Shown here: positions 1 through 10,669 of the stretch, piece by piece
Layout: each line of letters opens with the position of its first letter
Position numbering within the stretch: position 1 is the first letter of the stretch
Origin: an uncultured Clostridia bacterium
GTDB lineage: Bacteria; Bacillota; Clostridia; Oscillospirales; Ruminococcaceae
Reading direction: 5' to 3'
Length of the DNA stretch: 55,157 nt
Assembly (NCBI GenBank): GCA_947631445.1
Contig: CANRLN010000008.1
Span: forward strand, 1-55,157
Made by a program: the position numbers and the translations under genes
Notes under the pieces: model-generated
What the model was told of the DNA's origin: nothing
Databases searched by the model: none
The model's input: the letters and a program-made list of their open reading frames with translations, nothing else

Positions 1-2292
1 CAAGTCCTTTTCTTGCACCACGGGAGGAAATGAAGTATTCCAGAATGTTAAGACCCTCACGGTAGTTAGCACGAATAGGCATTTCGATTGTAGAACCAGA
101 TGTATTGGCGATAAGTCCACGCATACCCGCAAGCTGTCTAATCTGATTGATACTACCTCTCGCACCGGAGTCCGCCATCATGTTGATTGGGTTATATGGG
201 TCAAGACCGGCTTTAAGGGCATCGGTTACTTCATCAGTAGCATTGTTCCAAATTTCGATAAATCTTCTGGATTTTTCTTCACGGGAGATATAACCTCTCT
301 TGTACTGTCTGTCAATCTTATCAACAATTGCGTCTGCCTTTGCAAGAATTTCCGGCTTGGATTTAGGAATTTCAGCATCACATACAGCAACCGTAATAGC
401 AGCCTTGGTTGAATACTTATAGCCGAGTGCCTTAATTTTATCCAACACTTCCGAAGTGGTTGTTGTGCCGTGGATTGCAATACATCTATCAATAATATCC
501 GAAAGCTGACCTTTCTTTACAAGGAAAGAAATTTCAAGGTCAAACTGCTTTTCCGAATTGGTTCTGTCGACATAACCGAGATTTTGAGGGATATTTTCAT
601 TAAAGATAAGTCTACCAACGGTTGCATCAATCACCTTTGAGATATGACGTTCGCCGATTTTCTTTGTAATTCTTACTTTAATTGCAGCATGGAGCGAAAC
701 AACTCCCTGCTGATAAGCCATAAGAGCCTCATTTACATCTCTGAAAACTTTACCTTCGCCGAGTTCACCATCTTTTTTAAGTGTAAGATAGTAAGAACCA
801 AGAATCATATCCTGTGTAGGAACGGCAACAGGTCGACCGTCTGACGGTTTAAGCAGGTTGTTGGCAGCGAGCATAAGGAAACGTGTTTCAGCCTGTGCCT
901 CTGCAGAAAGAGGAACGTGTACAGCCATCTGGTCGCCATCAAAGTCGGCATTGAACGCAGTACAAACAAGTGGGTGAAGCTTGATAGCTCTGCCCTCAAC
1001 AAGAACAGGTTCAAAAGCCTGAATACCAAGTCTATGGAGGGTTGGGGCACGGTTGAGCATTACAGGGTGGCTCTGAATTACGTTTTCAAGAGCGTCCCAA
1101 ACACGATTATCTGAGCGTTCAACCATTTTTTTACCAGTTTTAATATTATTTGCAATTCCCAAATCAATAAGACGCTTTACAACAAAAGGTTTAAAGAGTT
1201 CAAGTGCCATTTCCTTTGGAAGTCCGCATTGATACATCTTAAGTTCAGGGCCAACAACGATAACCGAACGTCCAGAATAGTCAACACGCTTACCGAGCAG
1301 GTTTTGACGGAAACGTCCTTGTTTACCCTTAAGCATATCCGAAAGCGACTTGTAGGCACGATTGTTAGAACCGGTTACAGGCTTTCCACGTCTGCCGTTG
1401 TCGATAAGTGCGTCAACCGCCTCTTGAAGCATACGTTTTTCGTTACGAACGATAATAGGAGGAGTTTTCATCTCCAACATTTTTCTAAGACGGTTGTTTC
1501 TATTAATAACACGTCTATACAAATCGTTCAAATCGGAGGTTGCATATCTTCCGCCGTCCAACATAACCATTGGACGAATATCGGGAGGAATTACAGGGAT
1601 AACATCAAGTATCATCCATTCGGGGCGATTGCCAGACTTTCTAAAAGCCTCAACAACCTCAAGACGCTTTATAAGCTTAACACGTCTTTGACCGGTTGCG
1701 ACCTCATCAAGTTCTGTTTTAAGCTGTGCCGAAAGCTTTTCAAGGTCAATTTCTTGAAGCATTTCTTTGATAGCTTCCGCACCCATCATCCAAAACGGAA
1801 ATCGTCCTCATACTTTTCTCTATATTCACGATATTCTGTTTCAGAGAGAACAGCACCCTTTTCAAGACCGGTGTTGCCGGGGTCGATAACGATATACTTT
1901 ACAAAATAAAGCACCTCTTCAAGGCGTTTTTGACCTATATCAAGCATCTGACCGATTCTTGAGGGAGTACCCTTAAAATACCATATATGTGAAACAGGAG
2001 CAGCAAGGGTAATATGTCCCATACGTTCACGTCTTACCTTGTGTCTTGTTATTTCAACGCCGCAACGTTCACACTTTTTGCCGTTGAAATGCACTTTTTT
2101 ATACTTTCCGCAATAACATTCCCAGTCCTTGGTAGGTCCAAAAATTCGCTCGCAGAAAAGACCGCCCTTTTCAGGCTTTTGGGTTCTATAATTAATTGTT
2201 TCGGGACGCTCTACCTCTCCATAAGACCAATCTTTAACAGTCTGTGGTGAAGCAAGTCCAATTTTAATTGATGAAAATTCATTGAATTCCAA
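1..2292 (-). CDS. rpoC: RNA polymerase subunit beta' (5' portion, frameshifted, truncated by window edge)
   Basis: Catalytic beta' subunit of RNA polymerase. The N-terminus carries the beta' zinc-binding cysteines (CYCGKY ... KCERCG), and the Mg-binding active site NADFDGDQ is encoded at about 926-955. Only the N-terminal two thirds are present; the gene continues beyond base 1. The start is TTG at 2290-2292, preceded by an AGAGGGG ribosome binding site. The reading frame breaks near 1786: the first 168 codons end at TGA (1786-1788), and the rest ([11 protein letters not shown] onward) continues open to base 2 in the next frame. One extra A in the GGATGATGG context would restore a continuous protein. 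Because rpoC is essential, a sequencing or assembly error is the likeliest cause. Downstream of rpoB in the same transcription unit, separated by a 236-base spacer. Confidence 0.95.
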
Positions 2293-2528
2293 CTTAAAGC
2301 CCCTCTTTCTTCTACAATATTTGCATAGCGACAGTCAAAAACAACTGCCCTACAATCACTGCACCTGCCATTTAAAACAAATGCACTAAAATACTTCCAT
2401 GACTTTGTTTCCTGCAATATATAAACAGGCAAAAACCGTAAGCCACACGGCAATAATATCCAAATTATATTAACATTACAATTTATTCCCCAAGCCCTAA
2501 TAAGGGCAAGGGAGCTAAACTGTACTAA
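2293..2528 (-). other. rpoB-rpoC intercistronic spacer
   Basis: A 236-base spacer with no convincing gene. A short inverted repeat GCCC-ttatta-GGGC lies at about 2495-2510, just after the rpoB stop. No promoter of the type seen elsewhere in the window is visible, so rpoC is probably transcribed through from rpoB. Confidence 0.5.
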
Positions 2529-5500
2529 TTATTCTTGTTCATCGTCAAACTTATCATGAACACTTTCAAAGTCGCTATCGTCTGCAAAGAAATCTTCATC
2601 ATCATCAAAACCGTCTATATCTTCGATTTCGTCATCGCCAAATTCCTCATCATCAATATCAACAATATCCTCGTCTTTATTGTTCTCTCCATCATAAAGT
2701 TCGTCATCTTCTTCGTCCTCATCGTCGGCAAGGTCGGTGCTTGAAAATTCTTCAAATCTCTTCTTTGCTTCTTCTTCCGAACGGGCATTATAGATTTCGT
2801 CCTCCTCATAGGTTTGCTTAAGGTCAATCTCATCGCCGTTAACATCAAGTACTTTGACGTCAAGGCAGAGCGACTGCAATTCTTTGATAAGAACCTTAAA
2901 GGATTCAGGAACGCCGGACTTAGGAACATTCTGTCCCTTAACAATAGCCTCAAATGTCTTTACACGTCCAATTGTATCGTCCGATTTGATAGTAAGAATT
3001 TCTTGAAGTGTATAAGCAGCACCATACGCCTCCAATGCCCAAACTTCCATTTCTCCGAAACGCTGTCCACCAAACTGAGCTTTACCACCAAGAGGCTGTT
3101 GGGTTACAAGTGAGTATGGACCAACACTTCTTGCGTGAATCTTATCATCAACAAGGTGGTGGAGCTTAAGGTAATACATATATCCGACAGTAACACGGTT
3201 ATCAAACTTTTCACCGGTTCTTCCGTCATATACGTCAAATTTACCGTCCTCACTGAATGTAAGTTTCTTTGGATTGATAACTTCACTCATTGTAGAGAGG
3301 GTGAACGGGTCGTCCTTATGTTCAAGGTGATATTCGTTAGCAAGTTTAAAACATTCACGAATATCCGCTTCGTGAGCTCCGTCAAATACAGGGGTCATAA
3401 TCTTCCAGCCAAGAGCCTTTGCAGCCATTCCAAGATGCACTTCAAGAACCTGTCCAATGTTCATACGAGAAGGAACGCCGAGAGGGTTAAGCACAATATC
3501 AAGCGGTGTGCCGTCCTCAAGGTAAGGCATATCTTCCTGTGGAAGTATTCTGGAAACGACACCCTTATTTCCGTGACGTCCAGCCATCTTGTCGCCGACA
3601 GAAATCTTACGTTTTTGTGCAATATAGCAACGGACTTTTTTGTTTACTCCGGGAGCAAGTTCGTTACAGTTTTCACGGTCGAATACTTTTACGTCAATAA
3701 TAATACCCGATTCGCCGTGAGGCACTTTAAGGGAGTTATCTCTAACTTCTCTTGCCTTTTCGCCAAAGATAGCACGCATAAGTCTGTCCTGATTGTTAAG
3801 TTCGGTTTCGCCCTTAGGTGTAACCTTACCAACAAGAATATCGCCCGAGCGAACCTCAGCACCGACACGGATAATACCGTTTTCGTCCAAATCCTTGAGA
3901 GCGTCCTCACCAACGTTTGGAATATCTCTTGTGATTTCTTCAGGTCCGAGTTTGGTATCTCTTGCCTCAATGTCATATTCTTCAATATGAATAGATGTAT
4001 ATTTATCCTGTTTTACAAGGTTTTCGTTAAGCAAAACGGCATCCTCATAGTTATAGCCTTCCCATGTCATAAAGCCGATAAGGGCATTTTTACCAAGGGC
4101 AAGTTCACCGTTGCTTGTAGCAGGACCGTCACCAATAATTTGGTGTGCGTCAATTCTTTCGCCCTTTTCAACAATAGGACGCTGGTTTGTGCAAGTACCT
4201 GCATTGGAACGCTTAAACTTGATAAGAGGATATTTGTGAAGAACACCCTTAAGTTCACGAACATCAACACTATCCGCACTAACACTTTCAACAATACCGG
4301 GGTTATCCGAAACAACCGCAACACCCGAATCGAGGCAGGCTTTATATTCCATACCTGTTCCAACAATAGGAGATTCTGTCTTAAGCAATGGCACAGCCTG
4401 ACGTTGCATATTAGAACCCATCAAGGCACGGTTTGCGTCATCGTTTTCAAGGAAAGGAATACAAGCAGTAGCGACCGACACAACCATTTTTGGCGAAACG
4501 TCCATAAAGTCAACAGTGCTACGTTCAAGTTCCAAAATTTGGTCACGATAACGACCTGTTACCTTTGCATTTGCAAACTTGTGGTCTTCGGTAAGAGGTT
4601 CGTTTGCCTGAGCAACACGGAAATTATCCTCCACATCAGCGGTCATATAAACAACTTCATCTGTTACAACGCCTGTTTCTTTATCAACCTTTCTGTAAGG
4701 AGCTTCAATAAAACCATAGTCATTAACCCTTGCAAAAGATGCAAGATAGGAGATAAGACCAATGTTAGGACCTTCAGGGGTTTCAATAGGACACATTCTA
4801 CCATAGTGGGTATAGTGTACGTCACGAACCTCAAATCCTGCACGGTCACGGGAAAGACCGCCGGGACCAAGGGCTGAAAAACGTCTTTTGTGTGTAAGTT
4901 CAGCAAGTGGGTTGTTCTGGTCCATAAACTGAGAAAGAGGAGAAGAACCAAAAAATTCTTTGATAGCCGCTGTGATTGGGCGGATATTGATAAGCGAACC
5001 TGCGGTCATTATTTCGTCCTCACGGTTCTGCTGAATGTTCATACGTTCACGAATGGTTCTTTCCATTCTTGTAAAACCAATTCTAAATTGATTTTGGAGC
5101 AGTTCACCAACCGAACGGATACGTCTGTTGCCGAGGTGGTCGATGTCGTCAACATTACCAACCCCAACACAAAGATTAAGGAAGTAGGAAATGGAAGCAA
5201 GAATATCATCAAGAATAATATTCTTAGGGATAAGGTCGTAAAGTCTTTCTTTAATTTTTGTTTTAAGAGCGGTTTCATCATCGCCACACTCATCAAGAAT
5301 TTCTTTAAGAACGCTGTATCTTACCTTTTCATAAACTCCAAGTTCTTTTGCGTCAAAATTAACATAGTCTTTAATATCAACCATACCGTTGCCGATAACC
5401 TTAATTTCTTCCTGCTCATATATAATATGGGTATCGCCTGCGGCATCGGTTTCAATCTTTCTTACATCAACGGTGATATAAGCGTCCTTTATACCCTTCT

Positions 5501-6464
5501 GTTCAATCTGAACTGCCTTTTCATAGCTGAGGGTTTCGCCAGCCTCTGCAATAATTTCGCCTGTTTCGGGGTCAGAAATTGGACGGCTGAGGGTTTGACC
5601 GTTAATTCTCTGGCTGATGCCAAGTTTTTTATTATATTTATAACGACCAAATTTGCAAAGGTCATATCTTTTTGGGTCGAAGAACAATTTTTCAAGATGT
5701 TCGGTGGAGCTTTCAACCGTTGGAGGTTCGCCCGGACGGAGCTTTTTGTAAAGTTCAATAAGACCTTCGTCCTTGCTGGAGGTTGTGTCTTTTTGTTCGA
5801 TGGTAGAAACAAGTCTTTCATCGTGACCAAACTTTTCAAAAATTTCTTCGTCAGTGCCGAAGCCCAAAGCACGGATAAACACGGTTAAAGGAATTTTTCT
5901 GTTCTTGTCTATTCTTACATAGGCAACATCGTTTGAATCCATTTCATATTCAATCCATGCACCACGGTTAGGAATGATGGTGGAGGAGAAAAGATTTTTA
6001 CCCGACTTGTCCTTTGCAAAAGCATAGTAAACGCCGGGGGAACGAACCAACTGAGAAACAATAACTCTTTCCGCACCGTTTATAACAAATGTACCGCTAT
6101 CGGTCATAAGCGGAAATTCACCCATAAACACGTCCGAGTCCTTATGTTCGCCTGTCTGAACATTGTGCAGTCTTACTCTTACTTTAAAACTTGCCGAATA
6201 GGTAGCGTCACGTTCCTTACATTGTGCAATACTATATTTAGGTTCATCGCTTATAGTAAAATCAATAAAGGAAAGCTCATAGTTGCCGTTGTAGTCAACA
6301 ATAGTTCCTATGTCCTCAAAAACTTCTTTTAACCCCTTTTCAACGAACCAATTATAAGATTTTTTTTGTATCTCGATAAGGTTCGGCATTTCCAGAAGCT
6401 CGTTGATTTTAGCAAAGCTTTTTCTGGTGTTTTTGCCAAGCTTTACGTCTTTTACATTTACCAT
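2529..6464 (-). CDS. rpoB: RNA polymerase subunit beta
   Basis: Beta subunit of RNA polymerase, about 1311 residues. The rifampicin-pocket segment [18 protein letters not shown] is intact and wild-type-like, and [18 protein letters not shown], the [10 protein letters not shown] segment and [12 protein letters not shown] all match the family. I choose ATG at 6462-6464 (protein starts [11 protein letters not shown]) because AAAGGAG lies 11 bases upstream; the in-frame GTG at 6474-6476 directly abuts the ribosome binding site and is unlikely. The last ~75 residues form an unusually long Asp/Glu-rich tail after the normal end of the conserved core. The gene is first in its transcript, behind its own promoter and a leader hairpin, rather than following rplJ-rplL. 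Confidence 0.97.
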   Translation of the reverse strand: MVNVKDVKLGKNTRKSFAKINELLEMPNLIEIQKKSYNWFVEKGLKEVFEDIGTIVDYNGNYELSFIDFTISDEPKYSIAQCKERDATYSASFKVRVRLHNVQTGEHKDSDVFMGEFPLMTDSGTFVINGAERVIVSQLVRSPGVYYAFAKDKSGKNLFSSTIIPNRGAWIEYEMDSNDVAYVRIDKNRKIPLTVFIRALGFGTDEEIFEKFGHDERLVSTIEQKDTTSSKDEGLIELYKKLRPGEPPTVESSTEHLEKLFFDPKRYDLCKFGRYKYNKKLGISQRINGQTLSRPISDPETGEIIAEAGETLSYEKAVQIEQKGIKDAYITVDVRKIETDAAGDTHIIYEQEEIKVIGNGMVDIKDYVNFDAKELGVYEKVRYSVLKEILDECGDDETALKTKIKERLYDLIPKNIILDDILASISYFLNLCVGVGNVDDIDHLGNRRIRSVGELLQNQFRIGFTRMERTIRERMNIQQNREDEIMTAGSLINIRPITAAIKEFFGSSPLSQFMDQNNPLAELTHKRRFSALGPGGLSRDRAGFEVRDVHYTHYGRMCPIETPEGPNIGLISYLASFARVNDYGFIEAPYRKVDKETGVVTDEVVYMTADVEDNFRVAQANEPLTEDHKFANAKVTGRYRDQILELERSTVDFMDVSPKMVVSVATACIPFLENDDANRALMGSNMQRQAVPLLKTESPIVGTGMEYKACLDSGVAVVSDNPGIVESVSADSVDVRELKGVLHKYPLIKFKRSNAGTCTNQRPIVEKGERIDAHQIIGDGPATSNGELALGKNALIGFMTWEGYNYEDAVLLNENLVKQDKYTSIHIEEYDIEARDTKLGPEEITRDIPNVGEDALKDLDENGIIRVGAEVRSGDILVGKVTPKGETELNNQDRLMRAIFGEKAREVRDNSLKVPHGESGIIIDVKVFDRENCNELAPGVNKKVRCYIAQKRKISVGDKMAGRHGNKGVVSRILPQEDMPYLEDGTPLDIVLNPLGVPSRMNIGQVLEVHLGMAAKALGWKIMTPVFDGAHEADIRECFKLANEYHLEHKDDPFTLSTMSEVINPKKLTFSEDGKFDVYDGRTGEKFDNRVTVGYMYYLKLHHLVDDKIHARSVGPYSLVTQQPLGGKAQFGGQRFGEMEVWALEAYGAAYTLQEILTIKSDDTIGRVKTFEAIVKGQNVPKSGVPESFKVLIKELQSLCLDVKVLDVNGDEIDLKQTYEEDEIYNARSEEEAKKRFEEFSSTDLADDEDEEDDELYDGENNKDEDIVDIDDEEFGDDEIEDIDGFDDDEDFFADDSDFESVHDKFDDEQE

Positions 6465-6542
6465 TAGTCCGATCACTCCTTTTTACATTTTAAGAAAACA
6501 AAAATATCTATAAACAAAAACGAAAAAAAGTTTTTATATGCG

Positions 6543-6600
6543 AAAAACAGCAACACTCCCCCAACCCGTTTGAAAAACTTCTCAAACGGAGAGAATGCTG
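6543..6600 (-). terminator. Attenuator-like hairpin in the rpoBC leader
   Basis: On the minus strand a perfect 8-bp stem CCGTTTGA/TCAAACGG (6566-6573 with 6582-6589) is enclosed by outer CAGCA/TGCTG arms and followed by TTTTT. It lies between the rpoB promoter and start codon, so it can only act as an attenuator or a processing structure. Confidence 0.6.
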
Positions 6601-6691
6601 TCGCTTAAATTTTCGTTATATAAAGTCTGCACTTTTGTGATTACCTCACATTCTTCGTTCCCAAAAATAAATACTTTTTGATACAAAGCTT

Positions 6692-6720
6692 ATTATACCA
6701 CACTTAAACAGATTTGTCAA
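6692..6720 (-). promoter_or_regulatory. rpoBC promoter
   Basis: Perfect sigma-A elements on the minus strand: TTGACA (6715-6720), a 17-base spacer and TATAAT (6692-6697) with extended TGG. Transcription would start about 220 bases upstream of rpoB. The region 6465-6844 otherwise holds only this promoter, the leader hairpins and AT-rich sequence. Confidence 0.8.
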
Positions 6721-6844
6721 GTGGTTTAAACAACTTTTTCGGATTTTTTATAATATATTACAATTTTCCTTATAAATTTTATAACTTAATCTATATCATT
6801 CAAAAAAATTAAGATTTTTTTTACAATTATAATTTTATATAATT

Positions 6845-8377
6845 TCAGCACGTCCAATATTTTCTGTCAAGATTTCTACAACTAACCGCCTGGCTTATAT
6901 GACCTACCTCTATCGTTTCGCTTCCGTCCAGGTCGGCAATAGTTCTTGAAAGTTTTAGTATACGGTCATATCCTCTTGCAGAAAGCCCTAAGCGTTCAAA
7001 CACGCTTTTTAAAAACTCTCTTGTCTGGTCGGTCATTGCACAAACCTCATGTATAATATCGCTTGTAATTTCAGAATTGCAGAATATATTCATGTTTTTA
7101 TATCTTTCGTTTTGAATTTCCCTTGCCCTTTGAACCCTTTCCCGAATGACAGCAGAGGGTTCGGCTTTTTCTTCCGAACTTATCTGTTCAAACGAAACCG
7201 GCGGAAGTTCGACATGAATATCAAATCTATCAAGCATTGGACCTGAAATTCTTGAAAGATATTTTCTAACCTGTTTGTCCGAACAGGTACATTCTTTATA
7301 AGGGTGTCCAAAAAATCCACAGGGGCATGGGTTGGTTGCGGCAACCAACATAAACGAACATGGATAAGAAACCGTGCCAGAAACCCTTGAAATTGTAACC
7401 TCATGGTTCTCAAGCGGTTGTCTTAAAATTTCGAGAGTTTGCCTTGAAAATTCAGCAAGCTCGTCCAAAAACAAAACTCCGTTGTGTGCAAGGGAAATTT
7501 CTCCCGGAGAGGGAATTGTTCCACCGCCCGCAAGCCCAGCGGAAGAAATGGTGTGGTGGGGACTGCGGAAAGGACGGTCGACAATGAACGGGTCTTTGTT
7601 GTTCAAAAGTCCTGCCACCGAATATATTTTTGTGGTTTCAAGCGATTCTTCAAAGGTCATTTCGGGGAGAATCGTTGGAAGCCTTTTGGCAAGCATAGAT
7701 TTTCCCGAACCGGGAGAACCTATCATGATTATATTATGTCCGCCTGCCGCAGCAATTTCAAGGTATCTTTTAGCGACCTCCTGCCCCTTGACATCGGCAA
7801 AATCAAGTCCATCAAAATGTACCTTACTTTCGGTTCTTGTATAGCCGGTAATCGGCACAAGTTTTACCTTTCCAACCGCATGATTTACAAAATGAGTTAG
7901 CGACTGCACCCCATAAACATTAATTCCGCCAACTGCCGAAGCTTCCTTTTCGTTTTCAATCGGAACAAAAATATTTTCTGTTCCATGTTCCTTGGCAGTA
8001 AGAACCATGGAGGTTATGCCATTAACCGCCCTTATCTCTCCGTTGAGAGCAACCTCGCCAACAAAAGCGGAATTTTTGATAATTTCATCTGAAAAAAGTT
8101 CCATGCTGCTGAGAATTGAAACAGCTATTGCAAAATCATGTATCGAACCCGATTTCTTTTTGTCCGCCGGAGCAAGGTTTATAACAATTTTCGCCTTTGG
8201 AAAATCAAACTTGCAATATCGAAAAGCCGCCCTTATTCTTTCGGTGCTTTCTTTTACTGCTTGGTCGCCAAGCCCGACAACCGAAAAGCTTGGAAGTCCC
8301 GAACTGGTTTCAATCTCGACAAAAACAGGATAAGCACTAAGCCCAAAAAGTCCGATACTATTAACTCTTTTAAACAA
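6845..8377 (-). CDS. comM: YifB/ComM family Mg-chelatase-like AAA+ ATPase
   Basis: A 510-residue protein of the ComM/YifB family. ComM is known in naturally transformable bacteria as a hexameric helicase promoting branch migration of transforming DNA. Visible order: an N-terminal S5/Lon-protease-like domain (about 1-165), then the Mg-chelatase-like AAA+ domain with Walker A GSPGSGKS at 220-227 and Walker B LFLDE at 302-306, sensor-region ATNPCPCG and a C-terminal helical domain. The length is normal for the family. The start is TTG at 8375-8377, preceded by AGGGGGG. It sits alone behind its own promoter. No competence gene is in the window, so a role in transformation is inference from the family. 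Confidence 0.93.
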   Translation of the reverse strand: MFKRVNSIGLFGLSAYPVFVEIETSSGLPSFSVVGLGDQAVKESTERIRAAFRYCKFDFPKAKIVINLAPADKKKSGSIHDFAIAVSILSSMELFSDEIIKNSAFVGEVALNGEIRAVNGITSMVLTAKEHGTENIFVPIENEKEASAVGGINVYGVQSLTHFVNHAVGKVKLVPITGYTRTESKVHFDGLDFADVKGQEVAKRYLEIAAAGGHNIIMIGSPGSGKSMLAKRLPTILPEMTFEESLETTKIYSVAGLLNNKDPFIVDRPFRSPHHTISSAGLAGGGTIPSPGEISLAHNGVLFLDELAEFSRQTLEILRQPLENHEVTISRVSGTVSYPCSFMLVAATNPCPCGFFGHPYKECTCSDKQVRKYLSRISGPMLDRFDIHVELPPVSFEQISSEEKAEPSAVIRERVQRAREIQNERYKNMNIFCNSEITSDIIHEVCAMTDQTREFLKSVFERLGLSARGYDRILKLSRTIADLDGSETIEVGHISQAVSCRNLDRKYWTC

Positions 8378-8427
8378 AATATTCCCCCCTAAGTTAGAAA
8401 CTACATAAAAAATACTTTATTATTTAT

Positions 8428-8456
8428 ATTATACCATACATTTTCCAATTTTGCAA
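8428..8456 (-). promoter_or_regulatory. comM promoter
   Basis: TTGCAA (8451-8456), a 17-base spacer, and TATAAT (8428-8433) with extended TGG on the minus strand. Confidence 0.65.
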
Positions 8457-8507
8457 TAGAAAAATTAAACAAATCGATTTTTATTAATTTTTTTCTGCCA
8501 TAGCTAC

Positions 8508-8540
8508 AAAAAAACTTTCCCTCGCCTTAAGGAGAGGGAA
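8508..8540 (-). terminator. Intrinsic terminator of the DUF1275 gene
   Basis: TTCCCTC/GAGGGAA stem (8517-8523 with 8534-8540) around a 10-base loop, followed on the minus strand by seven T. Its stem resembles the dispersed palindrome family found elsewhere in the window. Confidence 0.8.
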
Positions 8541-8549
8541 ATAATTTTA

Positions 8550-9317
8550 TTATTGCTCAGGTCTTGAAGCCTGCATTGCAAGCTTTTTAAGCAGGTATCT
8601 TTTACGGTTGTTATCATAAAGCAAAAAGGCAAGCATTGGAATTTCCAGTCCAGAGCATATCCATATTGCTTTTTCGCCGATATGCCTGCAAGCAACCGCA
8701 CCTATTATTATTCCGCCAAAAAACATTAGTATTGCCGAAAGAAAATAAAGGCTTTTTCTGACCTTCTGTTTGTTGTTGGATTTTAAGCCGTTGTACATAA
8801 GTATAACAAACTGTCGCCAATTGTTGGTGCAAAATACAGTTGCCAGCTTAACTCCATTAGAATCATTAAAGGCATTATACTGCAAAGCACAGATAAAAGC
8901 TATTGGAACGGTTGCCAAAGCTCTTGGGGTTTGTTTTGTTTCAAAACCAATCAGAAACAGCACAATAATTTCAATACAAAGTATAAGGGTTTCCCTGCGA
9001 AAACGAACGCCCGACCCCATGGCTTTTGGAAGAACAAGCGTAAGAAGTATGCCAAGGCAATAGGCTATAAGTGGCATTAAAAAATAAAGTGCTTTAAAGA
9101 AATTTCCGTTTACAAGGTTCACGCCTATAAAAACCATGTTTCCAGTCTGGGCATTACAAAAAACTCCACCTTTTAAAGTATAGGTATACACCTCAAGAAA
9201 GCCACCAACAAAAGCAAGGGTAAACGCAACATACTTAGACTGTGAGGTCGGCATATACTGCTCTGACTGTTCAGCATTTTCCGACTGCAAAAAATTAAAG
9301 TTTCTCAATTTTTTCAC
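8550..9317 (-). CDS. YoaK/DUF1275 family membrane protein
   Basis: About 255 residues with six or so hydrophobic segments. The motif GGFLEVYTYTLKGGVFCNAQ followed by TGNMVFIG is the DUF1275 (YoaK) signature. Function is unknown; family members are inner-membrane proteins sometimes annotated as permeases. The start is uncertain: GTG at 9315-9317 overlaps the AAAAGG ribosome binding site, while an in-frame TTG at 9306-9308 has better spacing. Monocistronic, with its own terminator. Confidence 0.85.
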   Translation of the reverse strand: MKKLRNFNFLQSENAEQSEQYMPTSQSKYVAFTLAFVGGFLEVYTYTLKGGVFCNAQTGNMVFIGVNLVNGNFFKALYFLMPLIAYCLGILLTLVLPKAMGSGVRFRRETLILCIEIIVLFLIGFETKQTPRALATVPIAFICALQYNAFNDSNGVKLATVFCTNNWRQFVILMYNGLKSNNKQKVRKSLYFLSAILMFFGGIIIGAVACRHIGEKAIWICSGLEIPMLAFLLYDNNRKRYLLKKLAMQASRPEQ

Positions 9318-9402
9318 CTTTTCTTAAAATATAACTAAATCTGTTTCTAAAACAAAGGGGAGTGGACAAAAGAGTTGTTTATGTTATTTTTTTGTATTTG
9401 TA

Positions 9403-9431
9403 GTGTTTCCCCGCCTATGGCAGGGAAACAC
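9403..9431. repeat. Dispersed GC palindrome, copy downstream of rpiB
   Basis: Near-perfect hairpin with left arm GTGTTTCCCCGCC, loop TAT and right arm GGCAGGGAAACAC. Member of the window-wide palindrome family. Confidence 0.8.
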
Positions 9432-9502
9432 ACAAGATTTTTTAAGTAACAAATATATTCAACGCAAATTGACCATTCCCAAATTAGCACAAGCCATTTA
9501 TA

Positions 9503-9949
9503 TTATTTCTGTTTATTTTCAATTTCTGTTATAATATCAATTCTTCTTTGGTGTCTTCCACCCTCAAAAGGGGTGTTTAAGAACACATCTACCAATTCAA
9601 CAGCAAGACCCTCTCCAACAACACGCTGACCAAAACAAAGAACGTTGGCATCGTTGTGAAGTCGGGTGTATTTTGCGGAAAAATAGTCGGAACAGCAAGC
9701 CGCACGGATACCCTTTACTTTGTTTGCCGCCATAGACATTCCAACACCTGTGCCACAAATAAGTATTCCAAAATCCGCCTGCTTTTCCACAACAAATTTA
9801 CAAACCTGCTCAGCAATGTTAGGATAGTCTGCCTTTTCGCCCTCTGCCACTCCAACATCAATATATTCTATTCCTTTTTCTTTCAAAAAGTTACACACCG
9901 TCATTTTAAGCTGTGAGGCTGCGTGGTCGTTTCCGATTGCAATTTTCAT
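9503..9949 (-). CDS. rpiB: Ribose-5-phosphate isomerase B
   Basis: A 148-residue RpiB/LacA-family isomerase interconverting ribose 5-phosphate and ribulose 5-phosphate in the pentose phosphate pathway. Visible: N-terminal MKIAIGNDHAA, the CGTGVGMSMAANKVKGIRAA catalytic loop with its active-site Cys, the HNDANVLCFG segment and the C-terminal FEGGRHQRRI. The length is normal. Start ATG at 9947-9949 with AAAGGAG upstream. Last gene of the tsaE-tsaB run, 27 bases after tsaB; a GC palindrome follows its stop. Confidence 0.95.
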   Translation of the reverse strand: MKIAIGNDHAASQLKMTVCNFLKEKGIEYIDVGVAEGEKADYPNIAEQVCKFVVEKQADFGILICGTGVGMSMAANKVKGIRAACCSDYFSAKYTRLHNDANVLCFGQRVVGEGLAVELVDVFLNTPFEGGRHQRRIDIITEIENKQK

Positions 9950-9976
9950 TTTAAAAACTCCTTTATTTAAATTTTT

Positions 9977-10669
9977 TTAATTTTCTGAATGTGCTTTATC
10001 TTTTTGTGCCTTGACAAGTTGCAAATATCTTGCCTCCAAAAGTTCACAGGAAACTGCTTTGTCAATGTTGTTGAGTGCTGACATAACAATTGAACCTGCT
10101 TTAGGAAGTCTTAAATTCATAGGTGCAACAAGAACATTTTCTTTTTCTGCAAAATATTTTTGCTTAAACTCCTGCGAATGGTCGCCGACAAGCATAATCC
10201 TTTCGCCAAGAGAGTTTATATAATTTATTGCCTGTTCATCATCGCAAACCCTATCTTCAAAAACATTTACAAGTTTGTCGTCTTTATAAACATAACCGCC
10301 TGCATACACAACATTTACCCTTGCTTTCATAACCGCAAAAATAACACCGTCAAAGCCTGCAATGTTATAAGCGGTCGATTCAAGGGTTGAAACACCAATA
10401 CATTTTTTGTCGCTTTCAAAACACATTCCCTTAATGGTTGCAACACCTATTCTAAGTCCCGTATAAGACCCCGGACCTGCATTAACTGCAAACAAATCAA
10501 TATCCGAAATGTTCGTTTGAGTGTCTGCAAGAACCCTCTGCACAAGTGGAAGAATAACCTGTGAATGGGTTTTTTGGGTTGAAATTTGAACCTCTCCAAG
10601 CAGGTTGTTCTCGTCAGCCACCGCAACGCTTGCTTGAGAAGAAGAAGTATCAATCGCCAGTATTTTCAT
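9977..10669 (-). CDS. tsaB: tRNA threonylcarbamoyladenosine biosynthesis protein TsaB
   Basis: TsaB (YeaZ) is the inactive ASKHA-fold partner that activates TsaD in making the t6A37 modification of ANN-decoding tRNAs. Visible: MKILAIDTSSSQASVAV, the GPGSYTGLRIGVATIKG signature and ARYLQLVKAQK near the end. About 230 residues, normal. I choose ATG at 10667-10669 because GGAGG lies 9 bases upstream; the in-frame TTG at 10673-10675 is too close to it. It overlaps the end of tsaE by 20 bases, implying translational coupling of two partners of the same complex. tsaD is not in the window. Confidence 0.95.
   Translation of the reverse strand: MKILAIDTSSSQASVAVADENNLLGEVQISTQKTHSQVILPLVQRVLADTQTNISDIDLFAVNAGPGSYTGLRIGVATIKGMCFESDKKCIGVSTLESTAYNIAGFDGVIFAVMKARVNVVYAGGYVYKDDKLVNVFEDRVCDDEQAINYINSLGERIMLVGDHSQEFKQKYFAEKENVLVAPMNLRLPKAGSIVMSALNNIDKAVSCELLEARYLQLVKAQKDKAHSEN

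Noticed and set aside
2211-2453. 80-codon minus-strand frame over the rpoB-rpoC spacer
   Set aside because: It overlaps the rpoC start in another frame and has no family resemblance.
3135-4877. A 580-codon open frame on the plus strand antisense to rpoB
   Set aside because: It mirrors rpoB codon usage, has no ribosome binding site or recognisable domain, and rpoB is certain.
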